This document shows, piece after piece, positions 1 through 8,710 of a stretch of DNA of 64,000 bases. The notes beneath the pieces are model-generated. The model was not told the DNA's origin. It worked only from the letters and a program-made list of their open reading frames with translations, and did not search any database. This DNA comes from Legionella wadsworthii DSM 21896 = ATCC 33877 (GTDB lineage Bacteria > Pseudomonadota > Gammaproteobacteria > Legionellales > Legionellaceae). The stretch is taken from positions 181,921 through 245,920 of the forward strand of contig NZ_KL370760.1 of assembly GCF_000701265.1 (NCBI RefSeq), read 5' to 3'. A program made the translations under genes and the position numbers. Each line of letters starts with the position of its first letter. The first letter of the stretch is position 1.

Positions 1-1
1 T

Positions 2-40
2 AACGGCAGTGCGTGGGTGCAGCTCTTGTCGTCTCATTAG
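2..40 (+). CDS. Possible C-terminal end of an upstream gene (partial)
   Basis: The window opens inside an open frame that reads twelve codons (NGSAWVQLLSSH) to a TAG stop. This could be the last residues of a gene starting upstream of the window. There is too little sequence to name a family, and the same stretch is also open in another frame, so the call rests only on the position of the stop. Confidence 0.2.
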   Translation, partial: NGSAWVQLLSSH

Positions 41-299
41 AGTACCCTTGTTAGATATCGAATGTCATATCCGGATAATAAAATCATTCGCATTGAGAAT
101 GAGCGCACAATGTACAATGTTTAATGATTGTTTGCAAGCATCCTTGGATAGATTAATAAAAGGTGTTCTCAGTAGAAAATAGAAGGCGATAGTCCTATAA
201 TTAAACAAGAATTTTTAAAAAAATATTTTTTACGGGTCCATTGACGTAATACTATTTTCGCTGATATATCTGGCTTGATATGCCATTTGTAAAAGACTT
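41..299. other. AT-rich intergenic stretch
   Basis: No convincing gene is seen here. One frame stays open to about position 182, but it has no ribosome binding site and no recognisable protein character. The region presumably holds the promoter of the small membrane protein that follows. No clear -35/-10 pair could be assigned. Confidence 0.4.
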
Positions 300-311
300 A
301 TGGAGCAACAT

Positions 312-503
312 ATGACAAATTTTATTTCAAAAATGTTTATGCTTTTTTTAGCGGTTTTTTTTCCATGGGTCATAATGCTTATCAACGATAACCCTGGAGG
401 AGCATTTGTTACTTTAGCGTTACAAGCTACAGTAATCGGATGGCCGTTTGCAACAATTTGGGCTTGGCGTACACACTACCCACCTCCAAAACCAAAACAA
501 TAA
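312..503 (+). CDS. Small two-helix membrane protein, YqaE/Pmp3-like
   Basis: This protein of 63 residues consists of two hydrophobic helices: one near residues 6-24 (FMLFLAVFFPWVIMLI), then a short polar turn with NDNPGG, and a second near residues 31-51 ending in WPFATIWAW. A Pro-rich charged tail (PPPKPKQ) follows. The size and two-helix topology recall the YqaE/Pmp3 stress-associated membrane peptides (UPF0057), but the diagnostic family motif is not obvious, so the link is tentative. The ATG at 312 was preferred over an in-frame ATG at 300 because GGAG lies six bases before it. It sits 18 bp before dapB and may be co-transcribed with it. Function is unknown. Confidence 0.6.
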   Translation: MTNFISKMFMLFLAVFFPWVIMLINDNPGGAFVTLALQATVIGWPFATIWAWRTHYPPPKPKQ

Positions 504-521
504 TATTTCCAAAGGAGAATC

Positions 522-1253
522 ATGCTAAATCGCGTTATTGTCAATGGGGCCAAAGGTAAAATGGGTTCTCTCGCCTGCGACACGTTAAATCAACATAAAG
601 AATTTGAATTAGTGGCGCAACTTGGCAGAGAAGACGATTTAGCCCAAGCCATTAGATACACTCAAGCTCAAATTGTCGTTGATCTTACCCGTGCAGATTC
701 TGTATATCAAAATGCGCTCACAATCATCAACCAGGGCGCCCACCCTGTTATTGGCACCTCCGGCCTTCTCCCTGATCAAATTAAAGAATTGAGTAACTTA
801 TGTGAAAGTCGGCGTCTGGGTGGAATCATTGCCCCTAATTTTTCGATTAGCGCCGTTTTAATGATGATTTTTGCTGCGAAGGCTGCAGAATATTTTCCAG
901 AAGTGGAGATCATCGAAGCGCATCATCAACAAAAACTGGATGCCCCTTCAGGAACTGCTTTGAAAACTGCGGAAATGATTGCTGGAGCCCGAAAAAAACC
1001 GAAAAATAAATTAGATCTTAAAGAATTAGTTCCCGGTGCACGCGGTGGCGTTCATTATGACATCAACATCCACTCGCTTCGACTTCCTGGAGTTATTGCT
1101 CGCCAACAAGTTATTTTTGGCAGTGAGGGTGAGACATTAACCATCACAGATGACTGCATCGATCGGCGCAGTTTTATGCCAGGAGTCGTGTTGTGTTGTC
1201 AGAAAGTATTAGAATTGACCACATTGATTTACGGCCTTGAGCACATACTTTAA
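522..1253 (+). CDS. dapB: 4-hydroxy-tetrahydrodipicolinate reductase
   Basis: DapB reduces 4-hydroxy-tetrahydrodipicolinate with NAD(P)H in the lysine/diaminopimelate pathway, which feeds peptidoglycan synthesis in the cytoplasm. The N-terminal Rossmann motif is present as VNGAKGKMG (residues 7-15). The catalytic segment EAHHQQKLDAPSGTA (about residues 146-160) contains the family's His-His pair, Lys and DAPSGT loop. At 243 residues it has the usual bacterial length. An AAAGGAG ribosome binding site lies just before the ATG. No other dap gene is beside it. The palindromic repeat after its stop may act as its transcript end. Confidence 0.95.
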   Translation: MLNRVIVNGAKGKMGSLACDTLNQHKEFELVAQLGREDDLAQAIRYTQAQIVVDLTRADSVYQNALTIINQGAHPVIGTSGLLPDQIKELSNLCESRRLGGIIAPNFSISAVLMMIFAAKAAEYFPEVEIIEAHHQQKLDAPSGTALKTAEMIAGARKKPKNKLDLKELVPGARGGVHYDINIHSLRLPGVIARQQVIFGSEGETLTITDDCIDRRSFMPGVVLCCQKVLELTTLIYGLEHIL

Positions 1254-1322
1254 AATGGGTTTATCATTCCGAATTCAAGTAAAGCATGCACTTTGTCCCA
1301 TACATTTCTATTTGATATCTAT

Positions 1323-1407
1323 CATTCCCGCGCAAGCGGGTATCTATCCCTCAGGCAAAGTGAAGGAGTAACTGAAATGGATGGATTCCCGCCTTCGCGG
1401 GAATGAC
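1323..1407 (-). repeat. Bipartite palindromic repeat (REP/BIME-like), copy 1
   Basis: The 85-bp unit has a CCCGC/GCGGG hairpin at each end (CCCGCGCAAGCGGG on the left, CCCGCCTTCGCGGG on the right). The conserved centre contains the sequence CTCAGGCAAAGTGAAGGAGT. Its reverse complement matches the three units near 20.4-20.9 kb almost base for base, so this is one dispersed family. It lies between the ends of the convergent dapB and sidP-like genes, where a double hairpin could stop or stabilise transcripts from either side. Confidence 0.85.
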
Positions 1408-1444
1408 AAGGTTTCATGTAATGGGTTTATATTGTGCATTAAGA

Positions 1445-3901
1445 TTAGGAATATATGGGAGACTCTGTATAGGATTCTTTGGACTTTTTAAATAAAGAGC
1501 CCCATTCTTCAACCGTTTTTTCTACCATGTCGCTAAAGTTTTCCGATTTCATAAATGCTCGAAACCGTCCATAAACTGAATTGGTTGCTTCGCTGCGGCT
1601 TTCATTTGCTTCAGGGCGCTCTAATACGATTTGCATTATTTTTTCAATACGAACCACATTATCCTTTCCGGAAGATGGATTGATCATTAAATCAAAAATT
1701 TGTTTTATTCCCCCAGGGCTGCCTGTTGTTTCAGAGAAAAACATAGGAGTCCAGCTTGAAGTGGTCTCCACTGAATTAAACAATCCTTTTTCATTGATTA
1801 AGGGGTGTAGGGCATCATAAAGACGAGTACAATTGGCATTTCCTAATTGTCGCGCGACCAAGCGGCAAAGGAGTGTATTTTCGGAAAATAAATATTCTTT
1901 AACTTTTTTATGGCCGCCAATAAATATATTTTTTACTTCATTATCAGTCGCCATCCGATCATCATTTTTAAGTGCCCGCTCATTATCCAATCGCTTTTTA
2001 ATTTCGTTGGCTATATCTTCAGGCAAATACCATTCTGGAGTTTTGATGCCTTCTGATCCAGGTGCATTTTGCCCTGCATGTTCATGTTGATGACGGCTCA
2101 TATATAAATCAGCAACTAAAGAAACGAAGCGGATACGATTTTCTTTATCGGGGAGCTCATCAAATGCAGGCAGGCTACCATAGATTTGTTTATAAAGAAT
2201 CATGGCATCAGTATGAATGAGTTCGATCGCCTTTCTATCCTTCCCACTGACGCAAGAACCGTAAGAATGGCCGCCAATCGCCAAGAGAATCAATTGCTCT
2301 AAAGAACTTAAAAATAATTCTCTACCCGCATAATCAAAAATTGTAGCCGTTCCCGGTGCCGATTCGAGCACATTTTTATATTGTTCCAAGAGCTCCTGTA
2401 GACCTGGAGTGGAGGAAACGTATTTTTTGGCAATTGCTAATAGCGTTAGGCCGTCTTTATCATTGGACTGCGTATAATAAAGACGTTTTGCCAAGTTATA
2501 AGGGTGGTTGCTCTGAAGAATTTCTTGATGCTTCGCTCGACGCTGCACTGCTGCACGGGCAAGTTTATAAAGCTCTAAGTCTGGAGGTAGGGTAGGTAAA
2601 TAATCAGTGAGCCAATTCGGTACATAATCTGCAGCATGAATTGGGCTAATTAAAGTCTGCAAAATGGCCAGCATGCCTGATTTGGCATACTCCATGACTT
2701 TAGTCAGATTCGAATCGATATGGCGTTGTTGTACTGCCATAGGCCAACCTAATCCATCGCGGGTAGCAATATGGCTGGAACGATATCGTTTCTTTGTGAG
2801 TTCCCGAATTTCTCCGTCACGGTTAATTGCTAATATACTATGTGCTGCATAGTTAGCCGGTAAAGGCAGCGTTCGATGCCGACTGGATAGGAAAGTCACT
2901 GCATCTTCTTCCCTTTCAAACCCTTTAAGTGCATGCTCTAAAAAAAATTGCTGATGATGAGGCAATACCCAATACCACTGTGGGATCGTAGCAGGGTGTA
3001 CCGCTGTTTCGGAGTATTCCCTTTTAAAACTTTCAGAACAGATAAGTTTTTTGAATTGGGTTAAATTTTTTTCCAATGTCGTCGGATCTGCGGCCAATAT
3101 CCGCATCATTTCTTTTAAATGGGGGCTAAGCTCATTGAACCACGAAGGAAGAGGTAAGGATCCGCTTGCAACTTGCTGTAAATCGATGTTTAAACTGAGT
3201 GATTTTTTCTTTATCGAGGTCCAGTTGATTAAAAAATCATTAAAATCCTGAACCAACTCGGTATGGGTTTCAATTTTACGATCCAGATTGCAAAAGTAAG
3301 CTTGTTGAGATTCAGTAAGGCCATACAACCAATAAGGTGTTTTAGGGTATTTTTTAGCCTTTATTTGTCTTAATTCGGTAATGAACTGCTCATAATGTGG
3401 AGGAAGTGACTCGTCAAGCTGGATGATAAAATCAGTATTCTCATCTACTTTTATGGGAGTTATCGTGGCCAGATCATAACGGCCTTGCCGCATCAGCTCA
3501 TATTGCTCTGCTTCATTAAGCAGTTCAATCCCTTCTTTGATCGATGCACCCCAAACCAGTTTAATTAATTCGACTAACTTTGCAGTATATCTTTCTAATT
3601 CTTTATGCAATTCATCAATTGGACCTTTTGCTTCCAACGCACTCTCTTTGCATTCATTAATGTAATCCTCTAAAGTGCTTTTGACTAAAAATTTACTCTG
3701 CGGAGGGAATGGATAAGCATTAAGAAGAAAAGAGAATGCATTATGCAGGCTATTGACCCGACGCGTAAAGCTGCGACGATAATCCGGTTTTTCGTTAAAA
3801 TATTCAAGAACATAGCCAGGAAAGCGAATTTCTAATGATTGAAGCAATTGAGACGATAATTCAGTACCATGAGGTACGCGTAAAATAATTCCTTTTCCCA
3901 T
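1445..3901 (-). CDS. sidP: SidP-like phosphoinositide phosphatase, probable Dot/Icm effector
   Basis: This protein of 818 residues has a CX5R phosphatase loop, GSCVSGKDRK, with the predicted catalytic cysteine at residue 550. SidP of L. pneumophila is a Dot/Icm-secreted effector that removes the 3-phosphate from PI(3)P and PI(3,5)P2; from memory it has about 820 residues with its nucleophile near 554, so length and active-site position both fit. The family loop is usually CKSGKDR, so Val in the second position is a small deviation. No signal peptide or membrane helix is seen, as expected for a translocated protein. The mmsA gene starts close upstream in the opposite direction, a neighbour arrangement I recall for sidP in L. 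pneumophila. The ATG start has no strong ribosome binding site. Confidence 0.8.
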   Translation of the reverse strand: MGKGIILRVPHGTELSSQLLQSLEIRFPGYVLEYFNEKPDYRRSFTRRVNSLHNAFSFLLNAYPFPPQSKFLVKSTLEDYINECKESALEAKGPIDELHKELERYTAKLVELIKLVWGASIKEGIELLNEAEQYELMRQGRYDLATITPIKVDENTDFIIQLDESLPPHYEQFITELRQIKAKKYPKTPYWLYGLTESQQAYFCNLDRKIETHTELVQDFNDFLINWTSIKKKSLSLNIDLQQVASGSLPLPSWFNELSPHLKEMMRILAADPTTLEKNLTQFKKLICSESFKREYSETAVHPATIPQWYWVLPHHQQFFLEHALKGFEREEDAVTFLSSRHRTLPLPANYAAHSILAINRDGEIRELTKKRYRSSHIATRDGLGWPMAVQQRHIDSNLTKVMEYAKSGMLAILQTLISPIHAADYVPNWLTDYLPTLPPDLELYKLARAAVQRRAKHQEILQSNHPYNLAKRLYYTQSNDKDGLTLLAIAKKYVSSTPGLQELLEQYKNVLESAPGTATIFDYAGRELFLSSLEQLILLAIGGHSYGSCVSGKDRKAIELIHTDAMILYKQIYGSLPAFDELPDKENRIRFVSLVADLYMSRHQHEHAGQNAPGSEGIKTPEWYLPEDIANEIKKRLDNERALKNDDRMATDNEVKNIFIGGHKKVKEYLFSENTLLCRLVARQLGNANCTRLYDALHPLINEKGLFNSVETTSSWTPMFFSETTGSPGGIKQIFDLMINPSSGKDNVVRIEKIMQIVLERPEANESRSEATNSVYGRFRAFMKSENFSDMVEKTVEEWGSLFKKSKESYTESPIYS

Positions 3902-4067
3902 TGAATTTATCCTTAACTACTTACCCCAGTTCAAAATAACTCCTGCCGAGCCATTCAAAAAGAGGTTAATTTAGTCCTAATTCCTTCGTTATTATTGTAT
4001 AAATAATTCCATGAAACAATTACAATAATCATTAAAATTGATAAAAATAATAAAAAGGAGTTTGCTA

Positions 4068-5567
4068 ATGAGCTACATTGTTCAACATTATATTGGTGGC
4101 AAATTAATCAATGAAACAAATACAACAAGTCATTCTATCTATAATCCTGCCCTTGGAGAAGTAATAGGACAAGTTTATTTTGCCTCAAATCACCTATGCG
4201 ATAAAGCCGTCGCCACCGCCAAAGAAGCCCAAACAGGATGGGCGCAAACTCCAGCAATTAAAAGGGCCCGAATCCTTTTTAAATTCCGTGACTTATTAGA
4301 AAAAAATCAAAACGATTTGGCGCGAATCGTTACCCGTGAGCATGGAAAAACCCTGGAGGATGCCAAAGGCTCTGTAGCTCGAGCCATAGAAGTTGTGGAA
4401 CTACATTGCGGTCTTGTGAACCAACTCCAAGGAGACTTTTCGGCCGATGTAACCACTGGGATTGATTGCCACACGTTAAGACAACCCTTAGGCGTGTGTG
4501 CCGGGGTGTCGCCTTTTAATTTTCCAGTCATGGTTCCCGTATGGATGATGATTCCTGCAATAGCCTGCGGTAATGCCTTCATTTTGAAACCCTCGGAGCA
4601 AGATCCGTCTGCTCCGGTCCGTTTACTTGAACTTTTAAGTGATGCCGGATTACCCGCTGGCGTTGCCAATTGTATTCAGGGAGACAAATCAACGGTAGAC
4701 CATTTACTGACACATCCAGATATTGCGGCATTTACTGCAGTAGCTTCAACACCAGTTGCCCAACATATTTATACTACTGCGGCCGCGCATGGAAAACGCG
4801 CGCATACCTTTGGTGGCGCTAAAAACCACTGTATTGTTATGCCTGATGCCGATCTTGATCAAGCTGCTTCTGCAATCGTCGGTGCCGCATACGGTTCAGC
4901 CGGCGAGCGATGTATGGCGATATCCGTTGTTGTCGCCGTGGGTGAACACACCGCAGATGCTTTAATTGCAAAAATAAGCCCGCAAATTCAGGCAACTCGC
5001 ATCAATGCGGGTGATGTTCCGAATACTGATATGGGTCCATTAATTAGCGGACCTCATCGAGAAAGAGTTTTAGCAGCCGTTAACAAAGGCATCGAAGAAG
5101 GCGCCCAATTAATCATCGATGGCAGATCATTCAAACATCCACAACATCCGCAAGGTTTCTTTATGGGACCATGTTTGTTTGATCATGTGCATGAAAACAT
5201 GTCTATTTATCAAAATGAAATATTTGGTCCTGTTTTGGTCATTATCCGCACCAATCATTTTGAAGAAGCCCTGGAGTTGGTGAATAGAAACCAATACGGT
5301 AATGGAACCGCCATTTTCACCCGCGACGGATTTAGTGCTCGTGAATACAGCCAACGCGTACAAGTAGGCATGGTGGGGATAAATATCCCGATTCCTGTCC
5401 CGGTCGCCAATCATCCTTTTGGCGGATGGAAACACTCTTCTTTTGGTGATACCAACATGCACGGGCAAGAAAGTATTAATTTCTATACTCGGCGCAAAAC
5501 CGTCACCAGTAAATGGCCGGTTACAGAAATTAAGGAAAGTGCTTTTAGCATGCCCACGCATGATTAA
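4068..5567 (+). CDS. mmsA: CoA-acylating methylmalonate-semialdehyde dehydrogenase
   Basis: MmsA converts methylmalonate semialdehyde to propionyl-CoA with NAD+ and CoA at the end of valine breakdown. It belongs to the aldehyde dehydrogenase superfamily. The oxyanion Asn lies in SPFNFP (residue 151) and the nucleophile is Cys282 in GERCMAIS. At the position of the general-base Glu of ordinary ALDHs this subfamily has FGGAKNH, typical of the CoA-dependent MmsA group. The start at 4068 is preceded by AAAAGGAG at seven bases, which is better than the upstream in-frame ATG at 4038. It is followed by mmsB and an acyl-CoA synthetase on the same strand, giving a short catabolic cluster. Confidence 0.93.
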   Translation: MSYIVQHYIGGKLINETNTTSHSIYNPALGEVIGQVYFASNHLCDKAVATAKEAQTGWAQTPAIKRARILFKFRDLLEKNQNDLARIVTREHGKTLEDAKGSVARAIEVVELHCGLVNQLQGDFSADVTTGIDCHTLRQPLGVCAGVSPFNFPVMVPVWMMIPAIACGNAFILKPSEQDPSAPVRLLELLSDAGLPAGVANCIQGDKSTVDHLLTHPDIAAFTAVASTPVAQHIYTTAAAHGKRAHTFGGAKNHCIVMPDADLDQAASAIVGAAYGSAGERCMAISVVVAVGEHTADALIAKISPQIQATRINAGDVPNTDMGPLISGPHRERVLAAVNKGIEEGAQLIIDGRSFKHPQHPQGFFMGPCLFDHVHENMSIYQNEIFGPVLVIIRTNHFEEALELVNRNQYGNGTAIFTRDGFSAREYSQRVQVGMVGINIPIPVPVANHPFGGWKHSSFGDTNMHGQESINFYTRRKTVTSKWPVTEIKESAFSMPTHD

Positions 5568-5581
5568 TCAGCACCGGCTTA

Positions 5582-5638
5582 GGTGGCGCATCGCGTCACC
5601 CAGAAAATAACTTAAAATCTGGGTTTCGCATCGCCACC
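5582..5638. repeat. Long imperfect hairpin between mmsA and mmsB
   Basis: The left arm GGTGGCGCATCGCGTCACCC is complementary, with a few mismatches, to the right arm CTGGGTTTCGCATCGCCACC. They are separated by about 15 bases of AT-rich loop. There is no T-tract after it, so it is not a classic intrinsic terminator. It resembles dispersed palindromic elements of Legionella genomes and may tune mmsA versus mmsB message levels. Confidence 0.65.
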
Positions 5639-5693
5639 CCCAAAGCTAAATCAATGGTAAAAGCTGCATATTGTTTATTACACGGAGCGCTCC

Positions 5694-6590
5694 ATGGCAA
5701 AAATAGGATTTGTAGGATTAGGTCATATGGGTTTACCAATGGCCATCAACCTCATTAAAGCAGGGCATGAGGTTACAGGATATGATTTACAGCCAGCCGC
5801 TTTAAATAATTTTTCCTCTTCAGGTGGTCTCACCGCGCGAACCCCACAAGATGTTGCCAAAGATAAAGATGTTTTAATTACCATGTTGCAAAATGGACAA
5901 CAAGTATTAAATGTCTGTCATGGAACCAATGGTTTATTTCAAACTGCAAAGAAAGATACCTTATTTATTGACTGTTCCACTATCGACGTTAACAGTGCCC
6001 GTGAATTGCATCATTTGGCCAAACAACACCATCTCCCCGTTGTCGATGCACCGGTCTCGGGTGGCGTTGCCGGAGCAGGAGCAGCAACATTAACCTTTAT
6101 GGTTGGCGGAGAGACGCCTGCGTTTGAGGCAGCGAAACCTGTTTTAGCCGCTATGGGCCAGAAAATTATCCATACAGGTGCAGCAGGGAGCGGGCAAGCA
6201 GCGAAGATATGCAATAACATGATTTTGGGAATCTCGATGATTGCCATCTCTGAAGCATTTACGCTCGCAGAGCAACTGCAACTGTCACCCCAAAAACTTT
6301 TTGAAGTGGTGAGCAATGCCTCGGGACAATGTTGGGCTATGACCAAATATGCACCGGTTCCGGGTGTGCTGGAAAACGTCCCCGCCAATAACGATTACAA
6401 ACCAGGATTTGCTGCAGCAATGATGCTTAAGGATTTGCTGCTGAGTCAGGATTCGGCGAAATCAGTCAACGTGAAAACCCCTTTAGGGTCGAAGGCAACT
6501 GCTCTTTATCAGCGTTTCATTGACCAAGGATTAGGGGAATCTGACTTTTCAGCAATCATCAAATTAATCTCCCAAGGCGAAGAGGTGTAA
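5694..6590 (+). CDS. mmsB: 3-hydroxyisobutyrate dehydrogenase
   Basis: This enzyme oxidises 3-hydroxyisobutyrate to methylmalonate semialdehyde, the substrate of MmsA, in valine catabolism. The NAD-binding motif GFVGLGHMGLPMA occupies residues 5-17. The substrate-binding DAPVSGGVAGA loop is near residues 119-129, and the catalytic Lys171 lies in GSGQAAKICNN. All are hallmarks of the beta-hydroxyacid dehydrogenase family, and 298 residues is the usual length. GGAG lies just upstream of the start. The next gene begins one base after its stop, so the two are almost certainly translated from one message. Confidence 0.93.
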   Translation: MAKIGFVGLGHMGLPMAINLIKAGHEVTGYDLQPAALNNFSSSGGLTARTPQDVAKDKDVLITMLQNGQQVLNVCHGTNGLFQTAKKDTLFIDCSTIDVNSARELHHLAKQHHLPVVDAPVSGGVAGAGAATLTFMVGGETPAFEAAKPVLAAMGQKIIHTGAAGSGQAAKICNNMILGISMIAISEAFTLAEQLQLSPQKLFEVVSNASGQCWAMTKYAPVPGVLENVPANNDYKPGFAAAMMLKDLLLSQDSAKSVNVKTPLGSKATALYQRFIDQGLGESDFSAIIKLISQGEEV

Positions 6591-6591
6591 T

Positions 6592-8475
6592 ATGCACGCT
6601 TATTTGCGACATCCAAATTTAACACCCGCTGAAGATTCAATTACTGAGTTTTGGTCTGAAGTAGCCCAACAGACAGTACAGTGGATGAACCCTTGGGATA
6701 CTGTTCTGACCGGGGGTTTGAAACAGGGTGATGTCACTTGGTTTCAAGGTGGAAAATTGAATGTGAGTGCCAACTGCCTGGATCGCCATCTTCCTGAAAA
6801 AGCAAATCAGCCAGCAATCATTTGGGAAGGAGATGATCCAGACCAACATAAAATCTTAACTTTTGCGGAATTACATGCTGAAGTATGCCGTATGAGTAAT
6901 GTACTCAAAAAGTTAAAGGTGAAGAAAGGGGATAAAGTTGCCATTTATTTGCCCATGATCCCCGAAGCAGCCATCGCCATGCTTGCTTGTACCCGCATTG
7001 GCGCCGTGCACACGGTTATATTTGCGGGTTTTTCAGCCACTGCCTTAAAACAACGAATGATTGCTTCGGAGTGCACCTGCTTAATTACGACCCATAATTT
7101 TTTTCGTGGTGGTAAATTAATCGATTTAAAGAACCAGGTCCTTGAAGCCTGTAGTGATTTGTCCTTACAACAGCTTTTAATTAAAACTGAAGATGATTCT
7201 GCTGCGTTAGATAATAACAAGCAACACTGGTGGCATGAGCTTAAAGAACAGGTAGATGTCCACTGCGATCCAGAGCCTATGGATGCTGAGGATCCTTTAT
7301 TTATTTTGTATACCTCAGGAAGTACTGGCCTTCCTAAAGGCGTAGTCCACACGACTGGAGGATACCTTGTCCAGACTGCTTATACGCAGCAATTGATTTT
7401 TAATTGCCAAAATAAAGAAGTATTCTGGTGTACTGCCGATGTCGGGTGGGTTACAGGCCATAGCTATGTGGTGTATGGGCCTCTTTGCACCGGGACTACA
7501 ACACTGATGTATGAAGGAATACCCACATGGCCTGATTTCTCCAGAAATTGGCATATCATTGACAAGCATCAGGTGAATGTATTTTATACTGCACCCACCG
7601 CAATCCGATCTTTAATGCGCGCTGGCGATGAATGGTTAAGTTCCAGTTCGAGGAAATCCTTACGCTTGCTCGGTTCTGTAGGAGAACCCATCAATCCCGA
7701 AGCGTGGCAATGGTATTTTCAAAAGGTAGGTCAAAGCCGATGCCCCATTGTAGATACTTGGTGGCAAACTGAAACGGGGTCCATCATGATGAGCGCAAGA
7801 CCTGATGATGCTATTGGGAAACCAGGGTCAGCGCGTCAACCTATCCCCGGCGTGGTTCCCGTTTTACTCAATGAACATGGACATGAACTTCATGGTGCAG
7901 GAGAAGGATTATTGGCAATCAAATATCCTTGGCCATCCATGGCGCGAACCATTGCAGGAGACCATCATCGGTATTGCCTCACTTATTTGCACCATGGCTA
8001 TTACATTACAGGAGATGGCGCCAAACGGGATGAAGATGGTGATTATTGGATAACCGGGCGGGTGGATGATGTCATTAATGTCTCAGGGCATCGTTTGGGT
8101 ACTGCCGAGATTGAAAGCGCCCTGGTGGGTCATCATGCCGTAGCTGAAGCAGCCGTTGTAGGTATTCCTCATGACCTGAAAGGACAGGGGATTTATGCCT
8201 ATGTCCTATTAAAACAAGATTTCATCGCCAATGAACCATTGAAATCGGAGTTAATGCAACAAGTAAGCAGGGAAATAAGTCCTATTGCGAAACCCGACAT
8301 CGTTCACTTCGTAAACGACTTACCCAAAACACGCTCAGGTAAGATCATGCGTCGTATTTTACGCAAAATTGCGGGGAAAGAAATTCAAAGTTTGGAAGAA
8401 CTGGGTGATATTTCCACATTGGCAAACCCAAACTGTGTTGAGAAGCTTTGGAAGGAGGTCAATCAATCTAAATAG
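6592..8475 (+). CDS. Acyl-CoA synthetase, acetyl/propionyl-CoA synthetase type
   Basis: This 627-residue member of the ANL superfamily makes acyl-CoA from a short-chain acid, ATP and CoA. The AMP-binding P-loop TSGSTGLPKGVVHT is near residues 241-254. The motif DTWWQTETG and the C-terminal lysine motif KTRSGKIMRR are present; that Lys is the usual reversible acetylation site. The DTWWQTETG form and overall length suit acetyl-CoA synthetase. The location after mmsA and mmsB would also suit propionate activation, so AcsA and PrpE cannot be separated by eye. It is one base downstream of mmsB and closes the valine-degradation cluster. Confidence 0.88.
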   Translation: MHAYLRHPNLTPAEDSITEFWSEVAQQTVQWMNPWDTVLTGGLKQGDVTWFQGGKLNVSANCLDRHLPEKANQPAIIWEGDDPDQHKILTFAELHAEVCRMSNVLKKLKVKKGDKVAIYLPMIPEAAIAMLACTRIGAVHTVIFAGFSATALKQRMIASECTCLITTHNFFRGGKLIDLKNQVLEACSDLSLQQLLIKTEDDSAALDNNKQHWWHELKEQVDVHCDPEPMDAEDPLFILYTSGSTGLPKGVVHTTGGYLVQTAYTQQLIFNCQNKEVFWCTADVGWVTGHSYVVYGPLCTGTTTLMYEGIPTWPDFSRNWHIIDKHQVNVFYTAPTAIRSLMRAGDEWLSSSSRKSLRLLGSVGEPINPEAWQWYFQKVGQSRCPIVDTWWQTETGSIMMSARPDDAIGKPGSARQPIPGVVPVLLNEHGHELHGAGEGLLAIKYPWPSMARTIAGDHHRYCLTYLHHGYYITGDGAKRDEDGDYWITGRVDDVINVSGHRLGTAEIESALVGHHAVAEAAVVGIPHDLKGQGIYAYVLLKQDFIANEPLKSELMQQVSREISPIAKPDIVHFVNDLPKTRSGKIMRRILRKIAGKEIQSLEELGDISTLANPNCVEKLWKEVNQSK

Positions 8476-8645
8476 GCGTGTCACAAATTAGAACTTAGAT
8501 GCTGTAGTAGTCAGAAAATCTAGGTAAAAAATTGTTCATTTTGAATAACCCGGACGGCGCGATATCTTCACCCGAGGGTACCAAAAACACTCGCGCCAAA
8601 ATTTACAATTTTTAACCAATTTGTCAATTAAATGTGAAAAATGTG

Positions 8646-8674
8646 TTGCTTTCTGCGCAATAAACAAGTAAAAT
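8646..8674 (+). promoter_or_regulatory. Candidate sigma-70 promoter of the purine operon
   Basis: TTGCTT and TAAAAT are separated by exactly 17 bases and lie 37 bp before the purL start. The -10 box matches five of six consensus bases and the -35 box has the TTG core. No PurR-like operator or purine riboswitch was recognised in the 235-bp gap. Confidence 0.5.
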
Positions 8675-8710
8675 TAGTCACGTTTTTAGCTACAGGTCAG
8701 ATTCCCTAAA

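Noticed and set aside
4307..4669. Antisense open frames inside mmsA and other core genes
   Set aside because: They are shadows of strong, well-recognised genes, without ribosome binding sites or domain signatures.
8476..8710. PurR operator or purine riboswitch before purL
   Set aside because: No ACGCAAAC-type dyad and no three-way junction pattern could be found by eye.
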